Source of the DNA: Geoglobus acetivorans
GTDB taxonomy: Archaea > Halobacteriota > Archaeoglobi > Archaeoglobales > Archaeoglobaceae
Assembly (NCBI RefSeq): GCF_000789255.1
Contig: NZ_CP009552.1
Span: 1,796,816-1,860,815 of the forward strand
Direction: 5' to 3'
DNA: 64,000 bases
The notes beneath the pieces were generated by a model. The model saw only the letters and a program-made list of their open reading frames with translations. It made no database searches and was not told the DNA's origin. Every line of letters begins with the position of its first letter. The first letter of the stretch is position 1. Shown piece by piece: positions 8,465 to 16,893 of the stretch. The position numbers and the translations under genes are program-made.

Positions 8465-9520
8465 ATGAGGCTGACAAAAATTGCTGAAATACCGAGTTTT
8501 GTGGAAATCAGTGAAAGTGCGAGGAAAAAGGTCGCTCAGGTAATGGAGCTTTCAGGGCTGTCGAACACTGTATTGCTTAGCGGCAGGAGAAGCTATGAAC
8601 TTGCGGGAAAGAAAATTAGGGAAAAAATAAGGGACAGTGTGCTGGATGTGTTTTTTGTTGAGACTGCGAGTATGGAGGAAGTGAGAAAGCTCGAATTCAG
8701 CATGGCTTACAGCGATATTGACTCCGTCATGGGCATAGGTGGGGGCAAGGTTCTTGACGTTGGTAAGGTTCTCGCGTCCGAATTAAATGTGCCTTTCATA
8801 AGCATCCCGACCGTTGCAAGCCATGACGGTGTGGCTTCACCGGTAGCAAGCTTTAAGGAAAAGAACAGGCCCGCATCACTCTCTGTAAACCCGCCGGCAA
8901 TAATACTTGCGGATCTCACGATTCTGAGGAAAAGCCCGGTGAGGTATCTGAGGGCAGGCTTTGGTGATCTGATATCCAACATAACTGCTATCAGAGACTG
9001 GGAGCTTTCGAGGGATAAAACCGGAGAGGCATACAGCGAGGTTGCCGCATCGATGGCTGTTATGCCTGCCAGCCTGATGATAAAATCTGCCAGCTTAGAC
9101 ATTCAGAACCTGAAAACCCTTGAGATGCTTGTCAGGGGTCTCGTCCTCAGCGGAGTATCAATAAGCATTGCGGGGTCAAGCAGGCCGGCAAGCGGGGCGG
9201 AGCATAAATTCAGTCATGCCCTCGACTATCTCGGATACGGGCAGGGATTGCACGGAGAGCAGGTTGGTATTGGGGCAATAATCATGGAGTATCTGCATCA
9301 AAAATACTACGGGACGGGAGACTGGGAGGCCGTAAAAGATGCTCTCGAAAGCGTTCAGGCGCCAACAACTGCCAGAGAAATTGGCATAACGAAGGAACAG
9401 GTTGTCGAGGCGCTGCTATTTGCAAGACAGATACGCAAGAAGAGATACACAATTCTGGAAGACATCAACGCTGGAAAGGATGAGCTGGAGCTTGCCGTTG
9501 AAAAGACGGGGGTTGCTTAG
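8465..9520 (+). CDS. egsA: sn-Glycerol-1-phosphate dehydrogenase [NAD(P)+]
   Basis: 351-aa enzyme reducing dihydroxyacetone phosphate to sn-glycerol-1-phosphate, the defining backbone of archaeal ether lipids. Seen: nucleotide loop GIGGGKVLDVGK (90-101), substrate region IPTVASHDGVASPVAS, and zinc ligands expected at D168 (FGDLISN), H247 (GAEHKFSH) and H263 (GLHGEQVG). Length is typical. The ATG at 8465 follows a GGTGACT ribosome site. Its last 56 bp overlap the 3' end of the convergent Cys-rich gene on the other strand. This gene alone is strong evidence that the host is an archaeon. Confidence 0.96.
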   Translation: MRLTKIAEIPSFVEISESARKKVAQVMELSGLSNTVLLSGRRSYELAGKKIREKIRDSVLDVFFVETASMEEVRKLEFSMAYSDIDSVMGIGGGKVLDVGKVLASELNVPFISIPTVASHDGVASPVASFKEKNRPASLSVNPPAIILADLTILRKSPVRYLRAGFGDLISNITAIRDWELSRDKTGEAYSEVAASMAVMPASLMIKSASLDIQNLKTLEMLVRGLVLSGVSISIAGSSRPASGAEHKFSHALDYLGYGQGLHGEQVGIGAIIMEYLHQKYYGTGDWEAVKDALESVQAPTTAREIGITKEQVVEALLFARQIRKKRYTILEDINAGKDELELAVEKTGVA

Positions 9521-9992
9521 GGATTAGAATACCTTCATATTGGCTGAGTTCTTCGCGTTTTCCCCTTTCTATCCTTTCTATTTCGAATCCCCTTAGCTTT
9601 ATCAGATACCACTCTTCTGAGTTTTCGTCGTAGAGTGTTAACGCCTTTCCGGACTTCTTCCATCTCACCTCTCCGAAAAGGAGATTCTGCAGTATCTCGT
9701 TGTAGAAAAACCAGTCCTCCTCGGCAAGAATCTGGAATGGGTATGATAAAAGCTCGAGCTTTATTTCATCAGCAACTTCCTTTTTGTGGATGTAGTGGCA
9801 GTTGACACAGCTCCACACCCTATCGTCCTTGAATTCTCCTCCAGTCTCGTAAATCAGGCAGGGGTAGAACGGGCAGAAGCAGAAAGAACAGTCCTGTCCA
9901 TCAAAGTGGCACGGATAGTACTCGCATTCTTTTTTCTCAATTCCCGATAGGGTCTGGAAAAGCTCCTTCAGCGTCCTCTCTCTGAGATTCAT
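9465..9992 (-). CDS. Cysteine-rich zinc-finger-like protein (cysteine-rich small domain family)
   Basis: 175-aa soluble protein of unknown function. Eight cysteines in the first 65 residues (C23, C28, C35, C38, C40, C45, C62, C65), including CSFCFCPFYPC and WSCVNCHYIHK, match the uncharacterised cysteine-rich small domain family of archaea (COG2158-like), presumably binding zinc. The C-terminal half has no recognisable domain. Start at ATG 9992 because it overlaps the DUF89 stop as ATGA, indicating translational coupling; the longer frame from 10103 runs inside that gene. The C-terminus overlaps the end of egsA by 56 bp antisense. Confidence 0.72.
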   Translation of the reverse strand: MNLRERTLKELFQTLSGIEKKECEYYPCHFDGQDCSFCFCPFYPCLIYETGGEFKDDRVWSCVNCHYIHKKEVADEIKLELLSYPFQILAEEDWFFYNEILQNLLFGEVRWKKSGKALTLYDENSEEWYLIKLRGFEIERIERGKREELSQYEGILIPKQPPSFQRQAPAHPFQR

Positions 9993-10849
9993 CTCAGCAT
10001 CGCCACCATGTCTCCAACTTTCACGCCAATGCTCCTCGCAACGGGTTCGCACTTTGCCCTGAGCAGAAACGCCACATTGGTGTAATTGCCCTCTGAAAGA
10101 CATTCGTAGTTCGCCATGCCCTTGGAAATTATTATGTCTGCATTTTCGAGCCTTTCTTTCGTATCTTCAGGCAGCTCTTCTTCTATTATGCCTATGGCAC
10201 CCTTCCCGTTTGTCAGTATTTCATCGGCCACCTCACTGATTCCGGCAATCCTTGCATCCTCAATGGTTGCATCGCTCAAAATCGGTTTTCCTCTTACAAC
10301 AAAGCTGACAAAGCCTCCAAGCCTTTTAACCTCCTCAACAAGCAACCTGTCGAGAATTATCTCTCCAGCATTGTCCGCAAGATACACCACATTTCCTCTC
10401 GCCAGATGTTTGATTTCATCTGTGTCGTCGATGGTAAGGCCCCGTTTAAACTCTCTTTTAAAGTACTGTTCGAATTCACCGTCATTGACCTCATGTCCGA
10501 GAACTCCGTAATCGAAGCTGTTTCCTATTATGCTCGCTATGACTGCATTCCTGAACCGGTCTCCATTCTCGATGTACTTTTTCGCTGTTGGCAGTGCCTT
10601 CATTGCCTGTTCGTTTGCTATCTTTTTCACGCCAGCATACGGGTCATGAGTGCCGAGCATTCTGTAAACTTCCCTGTGCACTCTTGTTGCGGATACTGCA
10701 TTTACTCCCTTTTTTCTGTACTCCTCAAGAACGATTTCTATGGCTCTTTCCATTATTCTGCTGATCAGCTCTTCGTCATCTGTTATGTAGCGGCATTCCT
10801 GATAGACTCTGTTGAGCAGACAGCTCGGACACCTTGCGTGCATCCTCAT
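9989..10849 (-). CDS. DUF89 / ARMT1-like damage-control phosphatase family protein
   Basis: 286-aa protein of the DUF89 family (COG1578; an Archaeoglobus homologue has a solved structure). The family is known as metal-dependent phosphatases acting on damaged or surplus sugar phosphates and related metabolites. Seen: N-terminal CPSCLLN (7-13), ASIIGNSFDYG (105-115) and the metal-site motif LADNAGEIILDR (158-168), with ISKGMANYE near the C-terminus. The archaeal substrate is not known. It starts 2 bp after the gyrB stop and its own stop overlaps the next gene as ATGA, so gyrB, this gene and the Cys-rich gene form one tight operon. Confidence 0.82.
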   Translation of the reverse strand: MRMHARCPSCLLNRVYQECRYITDDEELISRIMERAIEIVLEEYRKKGVNAVSATRVHREVYRMLGTHDPYAGVKKIANEQAMKALPTAKKYIENGDRFRNAVIASIIGNSFDYGVLGHEVNDGEFEQYFKREFKRGLTIDDTDEIKHLARGNVVYLADNAGEIILDRLLVEEVKRLGGFVSFVVRGKPILSDATIEDARIAGISEVADEILTNGKGAIGIIEEELPEDTKERLENADIIISKGMANYECLSEGNYTNVAFLLRAKCEPVARSIGVKVGDMVAMLR

Positions 10850-10851
10850 GG

Positions 10852-12714
10852 TTACACATCCAGATTTCTCACTTCCTTTGAATGCTCCATGATGAACCTT
10901 CTCCTGTCCTCGACATCTTCTCCCATGAGGACTGTGATGAGTTCCTCGGCCATCGCAGCATCTTCAAGCGCAACCTTCACCAGCACTCTGTTCTGCGGAT
11001 TCATTGTCGTTTCCCACAGCTGCTCCGGGTTCATCTCTCCAAGACCCTTGTATCTCTGCACCTCTGCGTTACCTATTCTCTTCATCAGGTCCTCAAGCTC
11101 GGCATCGGAATACACATAGTATGTCTTCTTGCCCTTCTTGACTCTGTAAAGCGGGGGCTGGGCAATATAGAGGTGTCCGTACTCAATCAGGGGTCGCATG
11201 TAACGGTAAAAGAACGTGAGAAGCAGGGTTCTTATGTGGGCGCCATCGACATCTGCATCCGTCATAATAATAATCTTGCCGTACCTTATCCTGTTTATGT
11301 CAAATTCATTTCCCATCCCCGCCCCTATGGCCGAAATTATTGCTTTCACTTCCTGATTTTTGAGGACCTTCACCATCCCTGCTTTTTCAACATTTATGAT
11401 TTTACCCCTTATTGGCAGTATGGCCTGGAATCTCCTGTCTCTCGCCTGCTTTGCAGAACCTCCAGCAGATTCACCTTCGACGATAAATAACTCCCTCTCT
11501 TCCGGATTTCTTGATGAACAGTCTGCAAGCTTTCCCGGCAGTGTGGCCACGTCGCTCTTCCTTTTGACAAGCTCCCTTGCCCTTTTCGCAGCCTCTCTTG
11601 CCCTCCTCGTTGTCTGACACTTTTCAATTATTTTATTTGCATCGTCCGGATGTTCTTCGAGCCACTCGAGCACCCCTCTGTAGACAATACTTTCAACAAT
11701 GCTCTTGACTTCACTGTTGCTGAGTTTTGTCTTTGTCTGACCTTCAAACTGTGGTTCGGGGAGCTTAACAGAGATTATTGTTGTGAGACCCTCTCTTATA
11801 TCAAGCCCGGAAAGGGGAGTGTATTTTTTCACTTTCTTTTTGCCGTACTCGTTCAAAGCTCGGGTAAGTCCCGCTCGAAATCCGATTACGTGTGTTCCAC
11901 CCTCGTCGTTGTGGATGTTGTTGGCGTAGGCAAGAACAACCTCATGGTCTGTATCTGTAAACTGGATGGCAATCTCAACATCTGTGCTGTTGGAACCTTC
12001 CTGAATGTAAATCGGTTCATGAAGTTTTGGTTTTGTCTTGTTCAGGACTTTGATGTAGTCAAGTATGCCGTTTTCCGAATAGAATATCTCCCGTTTGTTC
12101 TTTCTTTCATCTATAAATTCTATTCTGACACCCTTTGTCAGAAATGCAAGCTCTCTGAGTCTGTGGGCTACAATATCGTATCTGAATTCCGTTGTTTCAA
12201 AAATCTCCTCATCCGGTTTGAATCTTACAAGCGTTCCGGTTTCATCTGTCTCTCCAAGAATTTTAAGTTCTGTTACCGGTCTCCCCCTCTCGTAACGCTG
12301 AAAGTGTATTTTACCGTTTCTCTTCACGTAAACCTCAAGCCATTCTGAAAGAGCGTTGACGACAGAGATACCAACTCCGTGCAACCCTCCGGATACCTTG
12401 TAAGCCTTCTTGCTGAATTTCCCTCCAGCATGCAGCTTGGTAAGCACGATCTCCAGAGCTGACTTGCCCAGAGGGTGCATTTCTGTTGGAATTCCTCTAC
12501 CATTATCCTCAACACTTGCACTCCCGTCCTCGTGCAGGACGACCTTTATGCGGTTACAGTGGCCTGCAAGCGCTTCATCTATTGAGTTGTCCACCACTTC
12601 CCACAGCAGGTGGTGGAGCCCTCTAATCCCAATGCCCCCAATATACATTCCGGGTCTTTTCCTAACAGCCTCAAGGTCGCTTAGAACCTCTATGTGCTCG
12701 GCAGAATACTCCAT
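10852..12714 (-). CDS. gyrB: DNA gyrase subunit B
   Basis: 620-aa ATPase subunit of the bacterial-type topoisomerase that introduces negative supercoils; euryarchaea such as Archaeoglobales acquired it from bacteria. Seen: N-terminal RKRPGMYIG, GHKL ATPase with VVDNSIDEALAGH, EDNGRGIP and SGGLHGVGISVVNAL, a transducer domain, and the TOPRIM motifs IVEGESAGGSAKQ and MTDADVDGAHIRTLL, then the C-terminal QRYKGLGEMNP. Length is slightly short of E. coli GyrB because the proteobacterial insert is absent. gyrA is not adjacent. A GGTGA ribosome site precedes the ATG at 12714. GyrB heads the operon with the DUF89 and Cys-rich genes. Confidence 0.96.
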   Translation of the reverse strand: MEYSAEHIEVLSDLEAVRKRPGMYIGGIGIRGLHHLLWEVVDNSIDEALAGHCNRIKVVLHEDGSASVEDNGRGIPTEMHPLGKSALEIVLTKLHAGGKFSKKAYKVSGGLHGVGISVVNALSEWLEVYVKRNGKIHFQRYERGRPVTELKILGETDETGTLVRFKPDEEIFETTEFRYDIVAHRLRELAFLTKGVRIEFIDERKNKREIFYSENGILDYIKVLNKTKPKLHEPIYIQEGSNSTDVEIAIQFTDTDHEVVLAYANNIHNDEGGTHVIGFRAGLTRALNEYGKKKVKKYTPLSGLDIREGLTTIISVKLPEPQFEGQTKTKLSNSEVKSIVESIVYRGVLEWLEEHPDDANKIIEKCQTTRRAREAAKRARELVKRKSDVATLPGKLADCSSRNPEERELFIVEGESAGGSAKQARDRRFQAILPIRGKIINVEKAGMVKVLKNQEVKAIISAIGAGMGNEFDINRIRYGKIIIMTDADVDGAHIRTLLLTFFYRYMRPLIEYGHLYIAQPPLYRVKKGKKTYYVYSDAELEDLMKRIGNAEVQRYKGLGEMNPEQLWETTMNPQNRVLVKVALEDAAMAEELITVLMGEDVEDRRRFIMEHSKEVRNLDV

Positions 12715-12718
12715 ACGT

Positions 12719-12772
12719 TCACCTCGTGAGTGAGAATTATCACTGAGAAAACTGGATGGGAGTGTTTAAAAA
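12719..12772 (-). promoter_or_regulatory. gyrB promoter and ribosome binding site
   Basis: Minus-strand TTTTTAAAC at 12764-12772 is a TATA-like box; transcription would begin near 12740, leaving a ~25-nt leader with a GAGGTGA ribosome site at 12719-12725 just before the ATG at 12714. Confidence 0.5.
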
Positions 12773-12852
12773 TTTATTTTGTTCAAATCTCAACTGCAGT
12801 TCTCACTGCTCTGACCGGGGTTTGTTTATGGCCGGTTTTAACATATGGCTGC

Positions 12853-13518
12853 TTAACTTTTGTCAGATATAAAATGTGCAATATTCTGGATGAACTTTCT
12901 GTTGTCCGAGCTGTTAATGTGCTGGTCAGTGAATGCAGCGTCATCTCCTGCGACTATGATGAATCCTTCTCCGTATTTTGCGAATCCTACGATCCCCATA
13001 TCTTTCTCTGACGAGAAGCTCATGGTTTCTTTTTTCTCACCTATGATCGGGTTGCTGACTCTGAAGCACCCGTACATGGTAATTTCTTCTATTCCGGACG
13101 TGAGGGGGTGCTCGACAAGCGGGATACCCGTAACGATCTGTCTCTTTATCGGCTCCTTCTCGACATAAAATCCAAACTCTTCAAGTAGATTTTCCAGATT
13201 GGATGGCGGTATGTGTATGGCGATGAAAAGGATGCCACCGTTTTCGACGAATTTGGCGATTTCCTGTTCATCTACCTTGTGTGCCGGACCCATGAGAAGG
13301 TATGCAGAGGCACCGTCGAGGTTTTCGACGCCTCCATCGACGACATTGAAGCCACTTTCCCGAAATATCTTCTTTAGTTCAGAGTACTGGCTGAAAATGG
13401 GTCTGTGAGCAGTATCGAAAATGATGACTTTATCTCTTGGCCTATCATCCGCACAGCCGGTGAGAACGAGCGATGAAGTAATCAGAATGACGATCACAAC
13501 AGTTCTGATGTGGCTCAT
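12853..13518 (-). CDS. Secreted lipoprotein with DUF4350-like domain
   Basis: 221-aa protein with a lipoprotein signal: hydrophobic segment at residues 5-20 ending in the lipobox LTGC (Cys21), so it is probably anchored to the outer face of the membrane. The rest resembles DUF4350-type domains, Rossmann-like folds related to glutamine-amidotransferase/GldG-like proteins: FDTAHRPIFSQYSELKKIF, then LLMGPAHKVDEQEIAKFVENGG, and a terminal AGDDAAFTDQHI. No catalytic triad is obvious. Archaeal relatives often sit near ABC exporters or MoxR/DUF58 clusters, but no such genes are adjacent here. Function unknown. Separated from gyrB by 138 bp containing the gyrB promoter. Confidence 0.65.
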   Translation of the reverse strand: MSHIRTVVIVILITSSLVLTGCADDRPRDKVIIFDTAHRPIFSQYSELKKIFRESGFNVVDGGVENLDGASAYLLMGPAHKVDEQEIAKFVENGGILFIAIHIPPSNLENLLEEFGFYVEKEPIKRQIVTGIPLVEHPLTSGIEEITMYGCFRVSNPIIGEKKETMSFSSEKDMGIVGFAKYGEGFIIVAGDDAAFTDQHINSSDNRKFIQNIAHFISDKS

Positions 13519-13666
13519 GGACGATTTTTGATTCGGCAGGTTAAAGATTTTTTAGGTCTCTGCATCTCCAGTATCATGGTTATGTGTCAGGCTCTCAGGG
13601 GTTTTATGGGAATGCACTCTCTGCCGGATGGGGCCACACGAAGTCTGACATCGAAATTGGAAACAG

Positions 13667-13674
13667 ATATATTT
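13667..13674 (+). promoter_or_regulatory. TATA box upstream of small gene/proC/HD operon
   Basis: ATATATTT centred ~26 bp before the GTG at 13697; supports leaderless transcription of the small gene and of proC and the HD gene behind it. Confidence 0.5.
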
Positions 13675-13696
13675 GAAGTAGTATAGATAGCATTCA

Positions 13697-13879
13697 GTGG
13701 TGGTATTCAGATACGTTGAGGATGGCAGGGAAATAAAGCTGGATGGTGCGGATGCTGTTGAATATGCAAGAAAACTTTATGAAAAAGGAATGGTCTTGCT
13801 TTATGATAACTCTGCGGTGAAGCCTGAAGAGGTTGAGGATAAAGGTGTTGTGGAAGTTATGGGTTTTGTATGTGACTGA
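13697..13879 (+). CDS. Small conserved-looking protein of unknown function upstream of proC
   Basis: 60-aa acidic soluble protein (MVVFRYVEDGREIKLDG...), start GTG. I do not recognise a family. It has no membrane segment or cysteine motif apart from a single Cys near the C-terminus. Support for being real: a TATA box exactly 26 bp upstream, coding-like codon choice, and a 9-bp gap to proC whose GAGGTG ribosome site overlaps the end of this gene, so it appears to be the first gene of the proC operon. Could alternatively be an expressed leader peptide gene. Confidence 0.55.
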   Translation: MVVFRYVEDGREIKLDGADAVEYARKLYEKGMVLLYDNSAVKPEEVEDKGVVEVMGFVCD

Positions 13880-13888
13880 GGTGAAAAA

Positions 13889-14608
13889 ATGAAGATTGCG
13901 GTGTTGGGGGCCGGAAATCTGGGAAGTGCGATTATTAAAAACGCGTCCAGGAATGCGGAAGTTATTGCTGTTAGAAGAAGGAAGGAACTCCTGCCCGATA
14001 TAGAAAACGTTACGGCTGTTTCTGAATTTGAGGAAACAAGGGAAGCGAACATCTTTCTGGTTACTCTGAAACCTGACGTTTTCAGGAAAAATCTCGAAAG
14101 AATAGGTGAAATTGTCAAGGGAAAACCTCTGATAAGCTTTGTTCCAGGCATAAAGCTTGAGGAAATGCTGAAATACATCGATAATCCGTTCAGGGCGATG
14201 ACAAACATTGGAATTGAGGATGGGGGAGTAATCGCATGCTATCCTCCTGAAACTGCAGAACATCTCAGGTTTCTCGAGTCGGATTTCATTCTGTGCCGGA
14301 GTGAGGAAGAACTTGAAGCTATGACTTCCTTCATTGGCAGCGCTCCTGCGATAATAGCGAAACTGATCAATGCCTTTGTGATCTCTGCCGTTAGAGAGGG
14401 AGTGAGTTATGAACACGCTCTGAAAGCGTCAGTGAATGTTTTCGGCACTGCAGGAAGGCTCTACGAGAAATACGGATTTGACGGGATGTTGAGAAGGATT
14501 GCCACTCCCGGCGGTACGACTGCTGAGGGCCTGAGAAACGTCGTTATGGCTGAGAAATACCTCATGGATGCACTCATCTCAGCAAGCAGGAGGGTGGATG
14601 AGCTTTGA
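13889..14608 (+). CDS. proC: Pyrroline-5-carboxylate reductase family protein
   Basis: 239-aa NAD(P)H-dependent reductase of the ProC family, catalysing the last step of proline synthesis (1-pyrroline-5-carboxylate to L-proline) or a related imine reduction. Seen: Rossmann motif GAGNLGSA (7-14), VTLKPDVF and VPGIKLEEM in the central region, and the C-terminal family signature TPGGTTAEGL. It is about 25-30 residues shorter than bacterial ProC (~265 aa), mostly in the middle, so substrate identity is not certain. A GAGGTG ribosome site precedes the ATG. The stop overlaps the TTG start of the HD gene. Confidence 0.8.
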   Translation: MKIAVLGAGNLGSAIIKNASRNAEVIAVRRRKELLPDIENVTAVSEFEETREANIFLVTLKPDVFRKNLERIGEIVKGKPLISFVPGIKLEEMLKYIDNPFRAMTNIGIEDGGVIACYPPETAEHLRFLESDFILCRSEEELEAMTSFIGSAPAIIAKLINAFVISAVREGVSYEHALKASVNVFGTAGRLYEKYGFDGMLRRIATPGGTTAEGLRNVVMAEKYLMDALISASRRVDEL

Positions 14609-15141
14609 AGGAGCTTGAAGTTCTGAGAAAATATGTGAGTGATGAGAAACTTGTGAAGCACTGTCTTGCGGTCTCAGCAGTAATGAGAGGACTTGCGAGG
14701 GAGCTTGGAGAAGATGAAAACCTGTGGGCCAGAATTGGGCTTTTGCATGACATTGATTATGAAATTGTTGGGGAGGACATGGATAAACATGGTGAGATCG
14801 GTGCAGAAATCCTTGAGAGAGAGGGCTATGGGGACATTGCCGAGGTTGTCAGGAGGCACAACCACATGAGATACGGGGATTATCGAGAGCCTGTGGAAAT
14901 CGCATTGCAGGCTGCAGACAGTGTTTCAGGGCTTATAATTGCATGTGCGCTTGTTAAGGGCGGCAAAATCAGTGAGGTTACACCAAAAACGGTCAAAAAG
15001 AAATTCAAGGAAAAGAGCTTTGCTGCCGGATGCGACAGGAACAGGATACGCCTTATAGAATGTTTAATGCCTCTCGATAAGCTCTATGAGGTGAGCATAG
15101 GGAGCCTAAAAGAAATAAAAGATGAGCTGGGCCTGAGCTAA
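14605..15141 (+). CDS. HD-domain phosphohydrolase-like protein
   Basis: 178-aa HD superfamily protein, a metal-dependent phosphohydrolase fold acting on nucleotides or other phosphoesters. Seen: H19 (LVKHCLAV), the H48-D49 doublet in GLLHDIDYE, H62, H85 and H87 (RRHNHMRYG), and the distal Asp in LQAADSVSGL, a full metal-ligand set of the HDIG/hydrolase type. Substrate unknown. Start is the TTG at 14605, overlapping the proC stop, which indicates coupling; the next in-frame start is far inside the domain. Convergent with the DUF5305-like gene with a 4-bp overlap. Confidence 0.78.
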   Translation: MKELEVLRKYVSDEKLVKHCLAVSAVMRGLARELGEDENLWARIGLLHDIDYEIVGEDMDKHGEIGAEILEREGYGDIAEVVRRHNHMRYGDYREPVEIALQAADSVSGLIIACALVKGGKISEVTPKTVKKKFKEKSFAAGCDRNRIRLIECLMPLDKLYEVSIGSLKEIKDELGLS

Positions 15142-16061
15142 TTTCTGAACTCGTAGGTCAGGCCGTTTGCTTCAATGCTGTACACTGTTTCATTTTTTTC
15201 CTCGGCTTTAAGTATGGGACTATCTGTGAGCTGAAACACTTTTTTAAGGTCTTCAAGACTATCCACAATAACCTTGTTGCCTGTTTTTCTGCCACTTACC
15301 ATGTATGCATTACTTTCCATCCTTTTCGCTCTGATTCTCTGGAAATAGTCTCTGTTCAGGATTGCTGCGGGTATGAGTGCTGAGAAAGTCAGCGTAGCAT
15401 ATATTACCCTGGCATCCTGGATCTCCATTCCGGTAAGATAGTTTTGTTTTACGTTTCTGATATTTTCAGTAATCTGTTCTGTTTTTTCAGTATCCGAGAA
15501 TCTGTAAAGCTCTGATTTTTTGACCAGAGATACTGAGTGCTGGAAAACACCATTCTCATCACTTGCCCTGAAGTTAATCCTGACGTCCTGTTGCATTCTT
15601 GAGACTCCTGTTCCTTCCTTCACTCTCTCAAGGTCGCTTCTGAGTTCTGATGGGTTTATTGTGAAGTTTATTGATGCAGAATTCTTATACTCTCCGCTCT
15701 GGTAAAATTTGGTTTCGTTCCACATCTCAATTCTGTTTTTACCATCCTGGATGTAGTATGATGTATCTATTGTGAACACATAACTTCCTGTCTTTTCGGT
15801 GGTTGTGGTGAAGATGTAGTTGCCCAGGAAACTCTCCGTCATTTCTGCGGGGTAGTACTCCCTTGACACTTCATTTCCGTAAATGGACTGATTCGAAAGG
15901 ATTGCGCTGTGGGTGAGCTTACCCTTCATGGCTGAAATCTGAACTGTTTTCTCCTCAACATTTTCTGGCTGAATTGTGTATGCGTAGGCTGCGATTCCTG
16001 CAGAAAGGACTGAAATGATGATAAGCGAAGCAGTAAGGATCCTTTTAATGTTTTCATTCAT
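15138..16061 (-). CDS. DUF5305-like membrane-anchored extracellular protein
   Basis: 307-aa protein with an N-terminal signal/anchor (residues ~6-28), an extracytoplasmic beta-rich region rich in N-x-S/T sites, a second membrane segment (YATLTFSALIPAAIL) and a short cytoplasmic tail. The architecture and the position beside a signal peptidase match archaeal DUF5305 proteins; function unknown. ATG at 16061 is chosen because it lies 1 bp after the stop of the upstream gene, with a GGAGAGAAGTG ribosome site; the longer frame to 16085 overlaps that gene. Last gene of the envelope operon that starts near 19.5 kb. Confidence 0.65.
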   Translation of the reverse strand: MNENIKRILTASLIIISVLSAGIAAYAYTIQPENVEEKTVQISAMKGKLTHSAILSNQSIYGNEVSREYYPAEMTESFLGNYIFTTTTEKTGSYVFTIDTSYYIQDGKNRIEMWNETKFYQSGEYKNSASINFTINPSELRSDLERVKEGTGVSRMQQDVRINFRASDENGVFQHSVSLVKKSELYRFSDTEKTEQITENIRNVKQNYLTGMEIQDARVIYATLTFSALIPAAILNRDYFQRIRAKRMESNAYMVSGRKTGNKVIVDSLEDLKKVFQLTDSPILKAEEKNETVYSIEANGLTYEFRN

Positions 16062-16062
16062 T

Positions 16063-16893
16063 TTAATCACTTCTCTCCTCGGCAATGACTGTCAGTGCAT
16101 TGCTTTTAATGCCGTATTCAACAATCTCTGCACCGTTATTCATGCAATATTCTCCTGAACTCATGAATTCCTGCTTTCCTGCAGGATTCATTTTCGTCGA
16201 AATTTCAACATCTAAATATTCCACGTCTCCCGCATTTACGTTCCACAGAATTTTTGATGCGCCCATCATTCCGTGTCCATTCTGGGTTACCGTAACATTA
16301 CCTGATGACTGGTTGAATCCGATAACTTCAAACTCGGCTGGAACGACATCCTTCACTGTCAGCAATTCATCACTGCCGTAATTTTTCAGGACAATTCTGT
16401 ACGTCCAGTATTCCTTCTCTCCCATCCTGACACTTTTATTCCCGCTCAGAAGAACTTTTTCAATTTCAAGTGTTGGATCGGTGATGTTTATCGCGCAGGT
16501 CTCAATTCTTGCTGATCCGTTTGCCCAGACAGCATCTACTGTCAGCAGCACGGTGTATTCACCTTCTCCACCAACGTATGTCGCCTGAATGTCTGCAGAA
16601 TCTCCCGCATCAATAGCCACAGGGTTGCTGAACTCAAGGACGTTCACATCTGGTGTGATGTAGAACTCTGCATTTTCATTCAGGTTGTTTGTGAGAGTCA
16701 GGACTGTTACAACGTCTCCGTTGGTGACCTTAACGGATGCTATGGGACATGAAAAGGCAATGAACGAGCTGCTGTTGTCTGTTATCTGGTAGACGGCGGT
16801 TCTCTCTCCACCGTATTCTCTAAAGTTCCCGCTTGAACCCAGCAAAACTGTCAGGCTGAAGACAAGCAGGATAATTCCATATACTATTCTCAT
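16063..16893 (-). CDS. Secreted DUF1102-like surface protein with CARDB/DUF11-like repeat
   Basis: 276-aa secreted protein. A short N-terminal signal (residues 3-20) is followed by GNFREYGGERTAVYQI, which matches the segment just after the signal in the two DUF1102 paralogues upstream (G-x-N-F-x-x-Y-x-x-x-R). Two beta-sandwich-like units follow; the second (~125-260) has DUF11/CARDB-type phrases such as YRIVLKNYGSDELLTVKDVVPAEF. Possible role: subunit or tip/anchor of a surface fibre together with the DUF1102 proteins. The ATG at 16893 overlaps the upstream stop and has a GGAGGTTAAG ribosome site. Confidence 0.6.
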   Translation of the reverse strand: MRIVYGIILLVFSLTVLLGSSGNFREYGGERTAVYQITDNSSSFIAFSCPIASVKVTNGDVVTVLTLTNNLNENAEFYITPDVNVLEFSNPVAIDAGDSADIQATYVGGEGEYTVLLTVDAVWANGSARIETCAINITDPTLEIEKVLLSGNKSVRMGEKEYWTYRIVLKNYGSDELLTVKDVVPAEFEVIGFNQSSGNVTVTQNGHGMMGASKILWNVNAGDVEYLDVEISTKMNPAGKQEFMSSGEYCMNNGAEIVEYGIKSNALTVIAEERSD

